Shown here piece after piece: positions 38,741 through 48,110 of a DNA stretch of 64,000 bases. Position numbers and translations under genes: made by a program. The first letter of the stretch is position 1, and the number at the start of each line of letters is the position of its first letter. The notes below the pieces were generated by a model. That model searched no databases. It was not told where the DNA came from and was given only the letters and a program-made list of their open reading frames with translations. The DNA comes from JAWKUK01 sp041398605 (GTDB lineage: Bacteria > Planctomycetota > UBA1135 > GCA-002686595), in the NCBI GenBank assembly GCA_041398605.1, contig JAWKUK010000014.1, positions 1 through 64,000 on the forward strand, written 5' to 3'.

Positions 38741-39889
38741 TCAGCCCGCGCGCTCGCGGTAGGCGGTCGGCGTGCACCCGAGCGCGCGCTTGAACGCCAC
38801 CGTCAGGTACTCGACGTGCTGGAAGCCCGTCCGGCGCGCGATCTCGGCGATGGACAGGTCCGTCTCGAGCAGCAGCGTCCGGATGCGCTCGACGCGCGCG
38901 CGCAGGATCTCCTGGTGGGGGCTGCGCCCGAGCCGCTCCTTGAAGCGCGCCTCCAGCACGCGTCGCGAGGCCGCGGCAGCGCGCACCACGTCGTCGACGC
39001 GGATGCCGTCGCACGCGTGGTGGTGGATGAAGTGCAGCGCGCGCGCCAGCACAGGGTCCTCGATCGCGAGGACGTCCGTCGAGCGCCGCTGGACGAGGCC
39101 CAGCGGCGCGACGAAGCGCCCCTGCGCGGGCACGGACTCGCCCTCCATCAGGCGCGCCAAGAGCTCTGCCGCGAGGAGGCCCGTGCCGTGGGCGTTGAGG
39201 GCGACGCTGGACATCGGCGGGTCGGAGAGCTCGCACAGGAGCTCCTCGTCGTCCACGCCGAGCACCGCGACCTCCTCGGGGACGAGCAGGCCGGCGACGC
39301 GGCACGCATCGAGCAGCTCGCGGCCCATCTGGTCGAAGCACGCGAAGACGCCGAGCGGCCGCGGCTGGCCGGTGAGCCACTCCGCCAGCGCAGCGACGCG
39401 GTCCTCGCCGGGCGGCGCGTGGTACAGGCTGATCGTGCGCACGCGCCCGGTCGCTTCGCGCTCGAACGCGGCGCCGCGCAGCGCCGACCAAGGGAAGCGC
39501 TGGTCGCCGCAGAACGCGAGGTGCTCGAAGCCACGCCCGCGCAGGTGGTCGACCGCGAGGCGCGCCACCGCGGTCTCGTCGACCTCCACCCAGGGGAGCT
39601 CCGGCAAGAGGCGCCCCGCAGAGAGGTCGATGGCGGGCACGCCCTTCGCCCGCACGGCTTCGGCGATCGCCTCGTTCTCGATGCGCGCGAGCAGCCCGTC
39701 ACCGCGCCAATGCTCGAGCCAGTCCGGCACCGGCCCGCCGCGGCCCATCTCGGGGAGCTGGATCGACCACCCCCCGTGGGCCCGCACGTACGAGGCGACG
39801 CCGCGCAGGAGCCCGCGCCCGTAGGCGTTGGAGCTCTCGACGAGGAGCGCGACGCGCGGCCGGCGGGGGACAGGGGGGGGATTCGGCAT
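38741..39889 (-). CDS. XylR-like transcriptional regulator (LacI-type sensor + AraC-type DNA binding)
   Basis: 382 residues. The N-terminal half is a periplasmic-binding-protein-like sensor (RVALLVESSNAYGRGLLRGV, HLAFCGDQRFPWSALRGAAF, LGVFACFDQMGRELLDAC, VAVLGVDDEELLCEL). The C-terminal 100 residues are an AraC helix-turn-helix pair ending TDLSIAEIARRTGFQHVEYLTVAFKRALGCTPTAYRE. The domain order matches E. coli XylR, which binds D-xylose. It is divergent from an operon that ends in xylose isomerase, so it most likely activates that operon when a pentose or related sugar is bound (inference). Confidence 0.92.
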   Translation of the reverse strand: MPNPPPVPRRPRVALLVESSNAYGRGLLRGVASYVRAHGGWSIQLPEMGRGGPVPDWLEHWRGDGLLARIENEAIAEAVRAKGVPAIDLSAGRLLPELPWVEVDETAVARLAVDHLRGRGFEHLAFCGDQRFPWSALRGAAFEREATGRVRTISLYHAPPGEDRVAALAEWLTGQPRPLGVFACFDQMGRELLDACRVAGLLVPEEVAVLGVDDEELLCELSDPPMSSVALNAHGTGLLAAELLARLMEGESVPAQGRFVAPLGLVQRRSTDVLAIEDPVLARALHFIHHHACDGIRVDDVVRAAAASRRVLEARFKERLGRSPHQEILRARVERIRTLLLETDLSIAEIARRTGFQHVEYLTVAFKRALGCTPTAYRERAG

Positions 39890-40025
39890 CGGTGGGATTT
39901 CTCGGCTCTAGAGCTAGACTAACCCATTCTTAGCCCCTGGCTAGGGATTGTATAAGCGTGAACTCTCCGAACAACGGAGCGCGAACTCCTCGCAGGACTG
40001 CGGCCGAGGGTCTAGCCTCGTCTCT
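39890..40025 (+). promoter_or_regulatory. Divergent promoter/operator region of the sugar operon
   Basis: A 136-base intergenic region, less GC-rich than its flanks. It holds a perfect 10-bp palindrome GCTCTAGAGC (39905-39914) and an interrupted one, TAGCC-CCT-GGCTA (39931-39943). A plausible -10 box TATAAG lies at 39951-39956 with a poor -35 (TTCTTA, 39927-39932). This would give a leader of about 60 bases before the GTG at 40026. The palindromes are candidate sites for the divergent XylR-like regulator. Confidence 0.4.
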
Positions 40026-43000
40026 GTGAGCCGAACCCCGCGCAACGCCTCCTCGCAGCGCGCCGCTGCGTCCCTCGCCCTGGTCCTCCCTGCCGCCTGC
40101 GCCCTCGGCGCGGCGCTCGTAGTGACCACAGGAGCCGCATCGACGCGGGCCTCGGCGCCGCAGCGAGGCGCCGCGCGGGCGGAGCGCCTCCAAGTGCTCT
40201 TCCTCGGCGACGACGGCCACCACGTGCCGCGCGAGCGCGTCGCGTCCGCGCACATCCCGCTGTTCCAGCGCGGCATCCAGCTCGAGTACACCGAGGACGT
40301 GACCGCGCTCACGGAGGAGAACCTGGCGCGGTTCGACGCGCTGCTCGTGTACGCGAACCTCGTGCAGCTCGAGCCCGAGCAAGAGCGCGCGCTGCTCGGC
40401 TTCGTGCGCGGCGGCGGCGGCCTCGTCGCGCTGCACTGCGCGTCGTACTGCTTCTTGAACTCGCCGGCCTACGTCGCGCTCGTCGGCGCGCAGTTCGCGA
40501 GCCACGGGACGGGCACGTTCACGACGCGCGCGGTCGCGCCGGAGCACCCTGTCCTCGCCGGGCACGCGCCGTTCACGAGCTGGTACGAGACGTACGTGCA
40601 CACGCGGCACGCGGACGATCGCACGATCCTCGCCGTGCGCGAGCGCGCGGCGAGCGAGCCCGGCGGCGCGGGGGACGAGCCGTGGACGTGGGTCCGGAGC
40701 GAGGGCGAAGGCCGCGTCTTCTACACCGCGTGGGGCCACGACCTGCGCACGTGGACGAACCCTGGCTTCATCGACCTCGTCGCGCGCGGCACGCGCTGGG
40801 CCGCGGGCCAGGGCGCGGCGGACGCGCTCTCGGACTTGCCGCCGCTCGAGCGCATCGCCACGGACACCGCGGTGCCCGACTACGTGCCCGGTCAACGCAC
40901 GGCGGCGCGCAAGGAGATGCAGGCGCCGCTGTCGCCGGAGGCGTCGCTCGCGCGGCTCGCGGTCGCGCCGGGGCTCGAGGCGCAGCTCTTCGCCGCCGAG
41001 CCGCTGCTGCAAGGCAAGCCGATCCACATGGCGTTCGACGCGCGCGGCCGCGCGTGGGTCCTGGAGACCGTCGACTATCCGAACGAGCGCAAGGACACGG
41101 GCGGCCGCGACCGCATCCGCATCCTCGAGGACACGGACGGCGACGGGCGCGCGGACCGCTCGACCGTCTTCGCCGAGGGCCTCTCGATCCCGACGTCGCT
41201 CGCGTTCGCGCGCGGCGGCGTCGTCGTCTTCCAGGCGCCCGACACGCTGTTCTTCCGCGACACCGACGGCGACGACGTCGCGGACGAGCGCACGGTCCTG
41301 TTCAGCGGCTGGGGCACCGGCGACACGCACGCGGGGCCCTCGAACCTGCGCATGGGCTTCGACAACCGCCTGTGGGGGACCGTCGGCTACAGCGGCTTCA
41401 ACGGCGTCGTCGGCGGCGAGCGGCACGCGTTCGCGCAGGCGATCTTCGCGTTCGAGCCCGACGGCTCGGCGCTGGAGGTCATCGCGTCGACGACGAACAA
41501 CACCTGGGGCCTCGGGTTCTCCGAGGAGGGCTCTGTCTTCGCGTCGACCGCGAACGGCAACCCGAGCGTCCACGCGGCGCTCGCCGCGCGGCACTACGAG
41601 CGCGTGCCCGGCCTCGCCCCCGGCGCGCTGCAGACGATCGCCGCGCACATGGACCTGCACCCGGTCACGGACCGCGTGCGGCAGGTCGACTTCCACGGCA
41701 AGTACACCGCGGCGGCTGGGCACTCGCTGTACACCGCGCGGCTCTTCCCGCGGCGCTACTGGAACCGCATCGCGTTCGTGAACTCGCCGACAGGGCACAC
41801 GATCGGGCAGTTCGAGCTCCAGCACGACGGCAGCGACTACCGCGCAGGCGACGGCTGGAACCTGCTCGCGAGCGACGACGAGTGGACCGCGCCGACGTTC
41901 TCCGACGTCGGCCCCGACGGCGCCGTGTGGGTGATCGACTGGTACAACTACATCGTCCAGCACAACCCGACGCCGCCCGGCTTCGAGACGGGCCGCGGGA
42001 ACGCGTACGTGTCGGCGCTGCGCGACAAGACACGCGGCAGGATCTGGCGCATCGCGCCCGTCGGCGCTGCGCCGGCGCGCGCCGCGGACCTCGACCGCGC
42101 CGACGCCGCGCAGCTCGCCGCGGCGCTCGCGGAACCGACCCTGTTGACCCGCCAGCACGCGCAGCGCTTGCTCGTCGAGCGCGGCGGATTGGACGTCGCG
42201 CCGGCGTTGCTCGCGCACCTCACGACGCCGCGCATCGACGACGTCGGCAATGACCCTGCCGCGCTCCACTCCCTGTGGACGCTCGCGGGGCTCGGCGCGT
42301 TCGCTGGCCGCGCGGACCTGGGCGAGGACCTCGCGGCGCAGTGCGAGGACGCGCTCGTGCGCGCGCTGCGCCACCCCGCGTGGGGCGTGCGCCGCGCCGC
42401 ATTGGCGTGCCTGCCGCGCGTCGAGTGGGCGCGCGACATGATCCTGACCTCGGGCCTCCTCGCCGATGCGCAGGCCAAGGTGCGCTTGGCTGCGCTCGTC
42501 GCCCTCGCCGAGATGCCGCCGTCCGACGAAGCCGGCGCCGCCGCGTTCGGCGCGCTGCAGGGCGCCGACCGCGAGCGCGACCGTTGGCTCGCTGACGCTG
42601 CGACGATCGCGGGCGCGGCGCACGACGCGGGCTTCTTGAAAGCGCTGCTCTCGAGCCGCGCCGCCGCAGAGGCGCGCGGCAGCGACGACGGCCCGCGCCC
42701 GAACCTGATCGGGAACGCCTCGTTCGAGGAGGGCCCGGACGGCCGCGCGCGCGGCTGGGAGGAGCGCAGCTACGGCGGCGAGGCGAGCCACACGATCGTG
42801 CGCGGCGTCGCGCGCACGGGCGAGCGCTCGCTGCGCATCACGTCCGAGCGCGGGGCGGACACGAGCATGTTCTGCGAGGTGACCCTCGAGCCGACCGCGA
42901 CCTATCGCCTGTCGGCTTGGATCAAGACCCAGGACTTCCAGCGCGGCACGGGCCGCGGCGCGCAGCTCAACGTGCACGAGCTGCAGTCGCCCGAGCCGGT

Positions 43001-44360
43001 CCGCACCGAGGGGCTCGAGGACGCCCCCGAGTGGCGCCGCGTCGAGGTCGTGTTCGAGGCGCAGGGCCGCGACCGCGTGTCGATCAACTGCCTGTTCGGC
43101 GGGTGGGGGTGGAGCCGCGGCACCGCGTGGTTCGATGACGTGACCTTGGAGCGCCTGCAGGGCGACCTGCTCGCTGGCCCGCTCGGGCGCGCGATCCCGC
43201 GCGTGATGCGCGCGTACGCGGCGCGGGGCCCGGTGGACAGCGTCGTGTCGACGCTCGCGCGCCTCGGCGAGGCGCCGGACGCGCTCGCGGGCGCGCTGCT
43301 CGAGGGCCTCGTCGCCGGCTGGCCGGCGGGCGCCGCGCCGCGCCTCGACGACGCGGACCGCGCGACCCTGAGCGCGCTGTCGCGCGCGCTCGGGGACGAG
43401 CCGCGGGCGCAGCTCGCGGAGCTCCTCTCCGCTTGGGGTGTCGACGCGGGCGCGGTCGTCGACGTCGAGGCGCTCGCCGCGCAGCTCGCGGCGCGGGTCG
43501 CGGACGAGGCGCAGCCCGTCGCAGCGCGCGTCGCCGCGACGGAGCGCCTGGTGGCGCTCGGCCAGGACGCGGGCGCGCTCCGCGCTGCGCTCGCGAGCGT
43601 CGCGCCGACGACGGAGCCGGAGCTCGCGGCGGGCCTCGTCCGCGCGCTCGGCGCCAGCGCGCGCCCCGAGGTCGCCGCGGCGCTCCTGGACGCGTGGGGG
43701 CAGCTCGGCCCGCAGGCCCAGCGCGCGGCCGTCTCGACGCTGTTGCGCCGCGACCCGTGGACCGAGGCGCTCCTCGGCCGCATCGCCGCCGGGGCGCTGC
43801 CGAAGTCGCTGCTCGACTCCGTGCAGTGGTCGCAGCTCGGCGAGCGCGCGACCGGGACGCCGTTCGCAGCGCTCGTCGCGACTGCGCGCGGCGCCGGCGC
43901 AGACCCCGACCGCGCGGCCGTCGTCCAACGCTTCGAGCCGCTCCTGAAGCGCCAAGGCGACCCCGAGCGCGGGCACGCAGTGTTCTCCGAGCACTGCGCG
44001 AAGTGCCACGTCATCGCCGGCGAGGGCGTCCGGATCGGGCCCGAGCTCGACGGCATCGGCGCGCGCGCGCCGGACGAGCTCTTGATCGCGATCCTCGACC
44101 CGAACCGCAGCGTCGAGGGCACGTACCAGCTCTGGACGGCGCGCACGAAGGACGGCGTCCTCGTCGCGGGGCGCCTCGTCTCCGAGACGCGCACGTCGAT
44201 CGAGCTCGTCGACGCCAACGGTGAGTCGCACCTCCTGGAGCGCGCCGAGCTCGACGCGGTCGTCCCTTCAGCCCTCTCGTTGATGCCCGCCGGGCTCGAA
44301 GCGGACCTCGGCGAAGAGGGCCTCGTCCACCTGCTCGCGTTCCTCGCGCGCCAACACTGA
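40026..44360 (+). CDS. PVC-type heme-binding beta-propeller protein with N-terminal ThuA domain
   Basis: About 1444 residues from GTG at 40026 (the frame is open from 39948, but that start lies in the promoter). A signal sequence (LALVLPAACALGAALVVTTG) comes first. A ThuA domain follows (VLFLGDDGHHVPRERV ... GGGLVALHCASYCFLNSP ... SWYETYVHT). Next is a sugar-dehydrogenase-like propeller (MAFDARGRAWVLETVDYPNE, EDTDGDGRADRSTVFAEGL, WVIDWYNYIVQH), a HEAT-like helical region, a carbohydrate-binding-like beta domain (NLIGNASFEEGPDGRARGWE), and a C-terminal cytochrome domain with CAKCH near GPELDGIG. The plan is typical of Planctomycetota and Verrucomicrobia. It probably oxidises or binds a sugar in the periplasm; substrate unproven. 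Confidence 0.9.
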   Translation: MSRTPRNASSQRAAASLALVLPAACALGAALVVTTGAASTRASAPQRGAARAERLQVLFLGDDGHHVPRERVASAHIPLFQRGIQLEYTEDVTALTEENLARFDALLVYANLVQLEPEQERALLGFVRGGGGLVALHCASYCFLNSPAYVALVGAQFASHGTGTFTTRAVAPEHPVLAGHAPFTSWYETYVHTRHADDRTILAVRERAASEPGGAGDEPWTWVRSEGEGRVFYTAWGHDLRTWTNPGFIDLVARGTRWAAGQGAADALSDLPPLERIATDTAVPDYVPGQRTAARKEMQAPLSPEASLARLAVAPGLEAQLFAAEPLLQGKPIHMAFDARGRAWVLETVDYPNERKDTGGRDRIRILEDTDGDGRADRSTVFAEGLSIPTSLAFARGGVVVFQAPDTLFFRDTDGDDVADERTVLFSGWGTGDTHAGPSNLRMGFDNRLWGTVGYSGFNGVVGGERHAFAQAIFAFEPDGSALEVIASTTNNTWGLGFSEEGSVFASTANGNPSVHAALAARHYERVPGLAPGALQTIAAHMDLHPVTDRVRQVDFHGKYTAAAGHSLYTARLFPRRYWNRIAFVNSPTGHTIGQFELQHDGSDYRAGDGWNLLASDDEWTAPTFSDVGPDGAVWVIDWYNYIVQHNPTPPGFETGRGNAYVSALRDKTRGRIWRIAPVGAAPARAADLDRADAAQLAAALAEPTLLTRQHAQRLLVERGGLDVAPALLAHLTTPRIDDVGNDPAALHSLWTLAGLGAFAGRADLGEDLAAQCEDALVRALRHPAWGVRRAALACLPRVEWARDMILTSGLLADAQAKVRLAALVALAEMPPSDEAGAAAFGALQGADRERDRWLADAATIAGAAHDAGFLKALLSSRAAAEARGSDDGPRPNLIGNASFEEGPDGRARGWEERSYGGEASHTIVRGVARTGERSLRITSERGADTSMFCEVTLEPTATYRLSAWIKTQDFQRGTGRGAQLNVHELQSPEPVRTEGLEDAPEWRRVEVVFEAQGRDRVSINCLFGGWGWSRGTAWFDDVTLERLQGDLLAGPLGRAIPRVMRAYAARGPVDSVVSTLARLGEAPDALAGALLEGLVAGWPAGAAPRLDDADRATLSALSRALGDEPRAQLAELLSAWGVDAGAVVDVEALAAQLAARVADEAQPVAARVAATERLVALGQDAGALRAALASVAPTTEPELAAGLVRALGASARPEVAAALLDAWGQLGPQAQRAAVSTLLRRDPWTEALLGRIAAGALPKSLLDSVQWSQLGERATGTPFAALVATARGAGADPDRAAVVQRFEPLLKRQGDPERGHAVFSEHCAKCHVIAGEGVRIGPELDGIGARAPDELLIAILDPNRSVEGTYQLWTARTKDGVLVAGRLVSETRTSIELVDANGESHLLERAELDAVVPSALSLMPAGLEADLGEEGLVHLLAFLARQH

Positions 44361-44411
44361 CCCCAACGCCTCGAGCCTCGCACGCCAACCTTCACCCTGC
44401 CTCGCACGCGC

Positions 44412-45536
44412 ATGCAGACCTTCAACGCAGCCATCGTCGGCCTCGGCTTCGGCGCCGAATTCATCCCGATCTATCAGCGTCACCCGCGGGCGAACATGCT
44501 CGCCATCTGCCAGCGCGATCGGGCCAAGCTCGACGCCGTGGGCGACGCGTTCGGCGTCGAGCGGCGCTACACGGACTACGCGGCGCTCCTGCGTGACCCG
44601 GACATCGACTTCGTGCACATCAACACGCCGATCCCGGACCACGCGGCGATGACGCTCGCGGCGCTGGAGGCGGGCAAGCACGTCGCGTGCACCGTGCCGA
44701 TGGCGACGAGCGTCGAGGACTGTCGCCGCATCGTCGAGGCCTCGGCGCGCGCCGGCAAGAAGTACATGATGATGGAGACCGTCGTGTACAGCCGCGAGTT
44801 CCTGTACCTCCAAGAGCTGCACCGCAAAGGCGAGCTCGGCAAGCTGCAGTTCCTGCAAGCGAGCCACCAGCAGGACATGGACGGCTGGCCGGGCTATTGG
44901 CCGGGCCTGCCGCCGATGCACTACGCGACGCACTGCGTCGGGCCGGTGCTGGGGCTGCCGCGCGCGGACGCGGAGGCCGTGTCGTGCTTCGGCTCGGGCA
45001 CGATCCGCGAGGAGATGATCCCGTGTTATGGCTCGCCGTTCGCGGTCGAGTCCGCGCACGTGAAGCTGCGCGGGACGGACCTCTCGGCGCGGATCATCCG
45101 CTCGCTCTTCGACACCGCGCGCCAATACCGCGAGAGCATCGACGTCTACGGCTCGAAGAAGGCCTTCGAGTGGCCGCTCGTGGAGGGCGAGGGCGCGGTG
45201 TTGCACACGGCGAAGCGCCCCGAGCACGAGATCCCCGAGCGCGTCGTCGTGCCGGATTACGCGCACCTCCTGCCCGAGTCGATCCGCGACTTCACGACCA
45301 AGGGCGTCTACGACATGGCCGAGAACGAGCACCTGTCGTTTACGCAGGGCGGCGGCCACGGCGGGAGCCACCCGCACCTCGTGCACGAGTTCCTGATGGC
45401 GCTCGCCGAGGACCGCGAGCCGTGGCCGAACGCGAAGCAGAGCGCGAACTGGACGTGCGTGGGGATCCTCGCGCACGAGTCGGCGCTCGCTGGCGGCGAG
45501 CTCAAGCGCCTGCCCGACTGGTCCTTCACGGAGTGA
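44412..45536 (+). CDS. Gfo/Idh/MocA-family NAD(P)-dependent oxidoreductase
   Basis: 374 residues. The Rossmann start FNAAIVGLGFGAEFIPIY, the HINTPIPDHAAMTLAALEAG strand-helix and the KHVACTVPMATSVEDC block, which replaces the usual EKP loop, define the family. The C-terminal dimerisation sheet is present. Members oxidise or reduce sugars, inositols and sugar acids. In this operon it would act between the periplasmic ThuA/heme protein and the epimerase and isomerase. Fifty-one bases separate it from the preceding gene and four from the next, so it is part of the operon. Confidence 0.9.
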   Translation: MQTFNAAIVGLGFGAEFIPIYQRHPRANMLAICQRDRAKLDAVGDAFGVERRYTDYAALLRDPDIDFVHINTPIPDHAAMTLAALEAGKHVACTVPMATSVEDCRRIVEASARAGKKYMMMETVVYSREFLYLQELHRKGELGKLQFLQASHQQDMDGWPGYWPGLPPMHYATHCVGPVLGLPRADAEAVSCFGSGTIREEMIPCYGSPFAVESAHVKLRGTDLSARIIRSLFDTARQYRESIDVYGSKKAFEWPLVEGEGAVLHTAKRPEHEIPERVVVPDYAHLLPESIRDFTTKGVYDMAENEHLSFTQGGGHGGSHPHLVHEFLMALAEDREPWPNAKQSANWTCVGILAHESALAGGELKRLPDWSFTE

Positions 45537-45540
45537 CACG

Positions 45541-46416
45541 ATGAGCGCGCGCCGCCTCGGCTTCAGCTTCCTCTACTTCACGCCGCGGGTCGGCGACGCG
45601 CACCTCCCATGGCTCGGGCGGCTGCGCGCGCATGGTTACGACGGCGCGGAGCTGCCCGTCGTCGACGCGACCGACGCGGAGCTCGCGGCGATGCGGCGCG
45701 CGCTCGACGCGGAGGGCCTCGCGGCGACGGCCGTCGGCTTCGCAGTCGCGGACGCGAACCCGCTGGACCCGGACCCGGCGGCGCGGCGCAAGGCGGTCGC
45801 GCACCTCGCGCGGCTCGCCGAGAAGAGCGCGGCGCTCGGCGCGGGCGTCCTCGCGGGGCCTGTGCACTCGGCCTACGGTCGCTTCACGGAGGCGCCGCCT
45901 ACGGGTGACGAGCGCAAGTGGTGCGCGGACGTCCTGCGCGAGGCCGGCGCGCGCGCCGCGGCGTACGGCGTCACGCTGGCCGTGGAGCCCTTGAACCGCT
46001 TCGAGTGTTACTTCTTGAACACGGCCGCAGACTGCGCCGCGCTCGTGCGCGAGGTCGGCCACCCGAACGTAGTGGGCGCGCTCGACACGCACCACGCGCA
46101 CCTCGAGGAGGACGACCTCCCCGGGGCCATCCGCGCGATGGGGGCGGCGGGCGCGCAGACCGGAGCCGGCGCCGGGACGCTGGGCCATGTGCAGCTGTCC
46201 GAGAACCACCGCGGCACCCCCGGCCGCGGCCAGGTCGACTTCCCGGCGGTGCTCGGGGCGCTCGACGAGCTCGGCTACGAAGGCTGGCTCGTCGTCGAGG
46301 CGTTCTCGCGCCAGGACCCGGCGTTTGGCAGCGCGCTGCGCATCTGGCGCGCGCTCGACGCCGGGCCCGAAGAGGTCCTGGCCGCGGGCGCCGCCCTGGC
46401 GCGTGCGGCGCGATGA
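45541..46416 (+). CDS. Xylose-isomerase-like TIM barrel, D-tagatose/D-psicose 3-epimerase type
   Basis: 291 residues. The barrel holds the metal and catalytic residues of ketose 3-epimerases: VEPLNRFECYFLNTA (first Glu), VVGALDTHHAHLEEDD (Asp/His), HVQLSENHRGTPGRGQVDF (His/Glu/Arg) and WLVVEAFS (second Glu). These match the AP-endonuclease-2-like family of which D-tagatose 3-epimerase is the best-known member; related barrels cleave or isomerise 3-keto sugars. The exact ketose cannot be read from sequence. The stop overlaps the MFS gene start (ATGA). Confidence 0.85.
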   Translation: MSARRLGFSFLYFTPRVGDAHLPWLGRLRAHGYDGAELPVVDATDAELAAMRRALDAEGLAATAVGFAVADANPLDPDPAARRKAVAHLARLAEKSAALGAGVLAGPVHSAYGRFTEAPPTGDERKWCADVLREAGARAAAYGVTLAVEPLNRFECYFLNTAADCAALVREVGHPNVVGALDTHHAHLEEDDLPGAIRAMGAAGAQTGAGAGTLGHVQLSENHRGTPGRGQVDFPAVLGALDELGYEGWLVVEAFSRQDPAFGSALRIWRALDAGPEEVLAAGAALARAAR

Positions 46417-48080
46417 CGTATCCTCCGCGCCCCCCCTCTCTCACCTCGGCCGCGACCGCGGCCACCCCCCCAGGAGCTTCACCCTTGGCCCACATCGTCC
46501 GCGCGAGCGACCTCACCCCCCGCGAGAAGAAGCTGCTCTTCTGGGCGAGCTTCCTGTCCTTGATGGCCGCCGGCGTCGGCTTCGCGTTCCGTGTCGCGAT
46601 GCAAGGCGACTACGGCGCTGAGCTGCAGCTCACGAACCAACAGGTCGGCGAGGTGTTCGGCGCCTCCCTGTGGCCGATCGCGCTGACGATGATCGGGTTC
46701 AGCCTCGTCATCGATCGCACGGGCTACAAGCTGCCGATGATGATCGCGTTCGCCCTGCAGGCGGGCTCTGGCATCGGGACGTACATGGCCAGCGGGTACT
46801 TGGGTCTCTACTTCTCGGCGCTCGCCGCGGGCCTCGGCCACGGCATCGTCGAGGCGGTGATCAACCCCGTCTGCGCGGCCGTCTACCCGAAGGAGAAGAC
46901 GAAGTGGCTCGCGATCCTGCACGCCGCGTGGCCCGCGGGCCTCGTCGCCGGCACGCTGTTGATCTTGGGCGCGAACCAGTTCTCGGACGGCGACCTGGCC
47001 TGGCGCACGCAAGCGCTCTGGATCCTCGTGCCGGCGGTCGCGTACCTCTTCATGTACATGCCCTGCAAGTTCCCGATCGACGAGCGCGTGCAAGCGGGCG
47101 TGCCGTTCCGCGAGATGCTGCAGCAGGTCGGGTTCCTGACGGCGTTCCTCGCCTCGGGCCTGATGATCTACGAGATCGGCAACCAGATCGATCAGCTCAC
47201 CGCTTGGGAGAAGCCTGTTCGGTGGTTCGAGTACAGCTTGGGCCTCGGCGCGGTCGTCGGCGTCCTCTTCGGGATCGCCGTGCGCAGCGTCGGCCGGCCG
47301 CTCTTCTTCTTGATGTGCGTCCTGATGATCCCGGTCGCGACGGCCGAGCTCGGCACCGACGGCTGGATCAAGGGCCTGATGACCCCCGTGCTCGAGGGGC
47401 GGAGCATCAACCCCGCGATGGCGCTCGTCTTCTCGGCGACGATCATGCTCGTGCTGCGCGTGTTCGCCGGCGGGATCCTGAAGTTCTTCAGCCCGCCCGG
47501 GCTCCTCTGCGTCAGCGGCATCTTCAGCGCGGCGGGGCTGTATTGGCTCTCGTCCGCGACGGGCACCTCGGTGTTTGTCGCGTTTGTGCTGTATGCCCTC
47601 GGGCAGACCTACTACTGGCCGTGTGTGCTCGGGTTCACGTCGGAGCGTTATCCCCAGGGTGGCGCCCTGACTTTGAACACGGTCTCGGCGATCGGCCTCC
47701 TGTCTGCGGGCATCGTCGGCACGCCGCTGCTGGGCGCTGCGTTCGACCGCTCGATCCATGACACGGTCAAGGTCGAGGCGCCGGCGCTGGAGGCCGCCGC
47801 GAGCGGCGAGGGCGCGTTCATGTGGATGAAGCACCAGAAGATCGAGCCCGAGAAGGCCGCGGCGTTTGTGGCGGCTCTGCCCGAGGCCGAGCGCGTGGCC
47901 GTGGCCGCCGTCTATCACGACGGCAGCCCGCAGGGCGCCGCGCAGCGCCGCGCGGGCCGCGACGTGCTGCTCTACGCGGTGCGGTTCCCTCTGCTGCTCT
48001 TTGTCGTCTTCGGCCTCATCGCGCTCTATTTCCGGATGCGCGGCGGCTACAAGCCGATCGAGCTCGACGCGTCGCACTGA
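46413..48080 (+). CDS. MFS transporter of the sugar operon
   Basis: 555 residues from ATG at 46413, on the previous stop codon. A disordered tail of about 35 residues leads to REKKLLFWASFLSLMAAGVG and 12 predicted helices, with the MFS loop LVIDRTGYKLPMM between helices two and three. A cytoplasmic insertion near the end (residues 450-500, EAAASGEGAFMWMKHQKIEP) interrupts helices 11 and 12, and the protein ends near FRMRGGYKPIEL. The place in the operon implies sugar uptake. Large planctomycete MFS proteins of this kind are common next to Gfo/Idh/MocA genes. Confidence 0.85.
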   Translation: MTYPPRPPSLTSAATAATPPGASPLAHIVRASDLTPREKKLLFWASFLSLMAAGVGFAFRVAMQGDYGAELQLTNQQVGEVFGASLWPIALTMIGFSLVIDRTGYKLPMMIAFALQAGSGIGTYMASGYLGLYFSALAAGLGHGIVEAVINPVCAAVYPKEKTKWLAILHAAWPAGLVAGTLLILGANQFSDGDLAWRTQALWILVPAVAYLFMYMPCKFPIDERVQAGVPFREMLQQVGFLTAFLASGLMIYEIGNQIDQLTAWEKPVRWFEYSLGLGAVVGVLFGIAVRSVGRPLFFLMCVLMIPVATAELGTDGWIKGLMTPVLEGRSINPAMALVFSATIMLVLRVFAGGILKFFSPPGLLCVSGIFSAAGLYWLSSATGTSVFVAFVLYALGQTYYWPCVLGFTSERYPQGGALTLNTVSAIGLLSAGIVGTPLLGAAFDRSIHDTVKVEAPALEAAASGEGAFMWMKHQKIEPEKAAAFVAALPEAERVAVAAVYHDGSPQGAAQRRAGRDVLLYAVRFPLLLFVVFGLIALYFRMRGGYKPIELDASH

Positions 48081-48110
48081 CCCTCTCTCCGTCCATCGAA
48101 AGCCCCGCCA

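Noticed and set aside
39930..44231. A minus-strand open frame of 1433 codons opposite the heme-propeller gene
   Set aside because: It is the mirror of a GC-rich gene with strong third-position bias; the protein is Arg/Ala/Val-rich with no domain, whereas the plus strand has a full ThuA/propeller/cytochrome protein. Similar long mirror frames elsewhere (for example 14130-16172, 16001-17881, 46479-49178) were rejected for the same reason.
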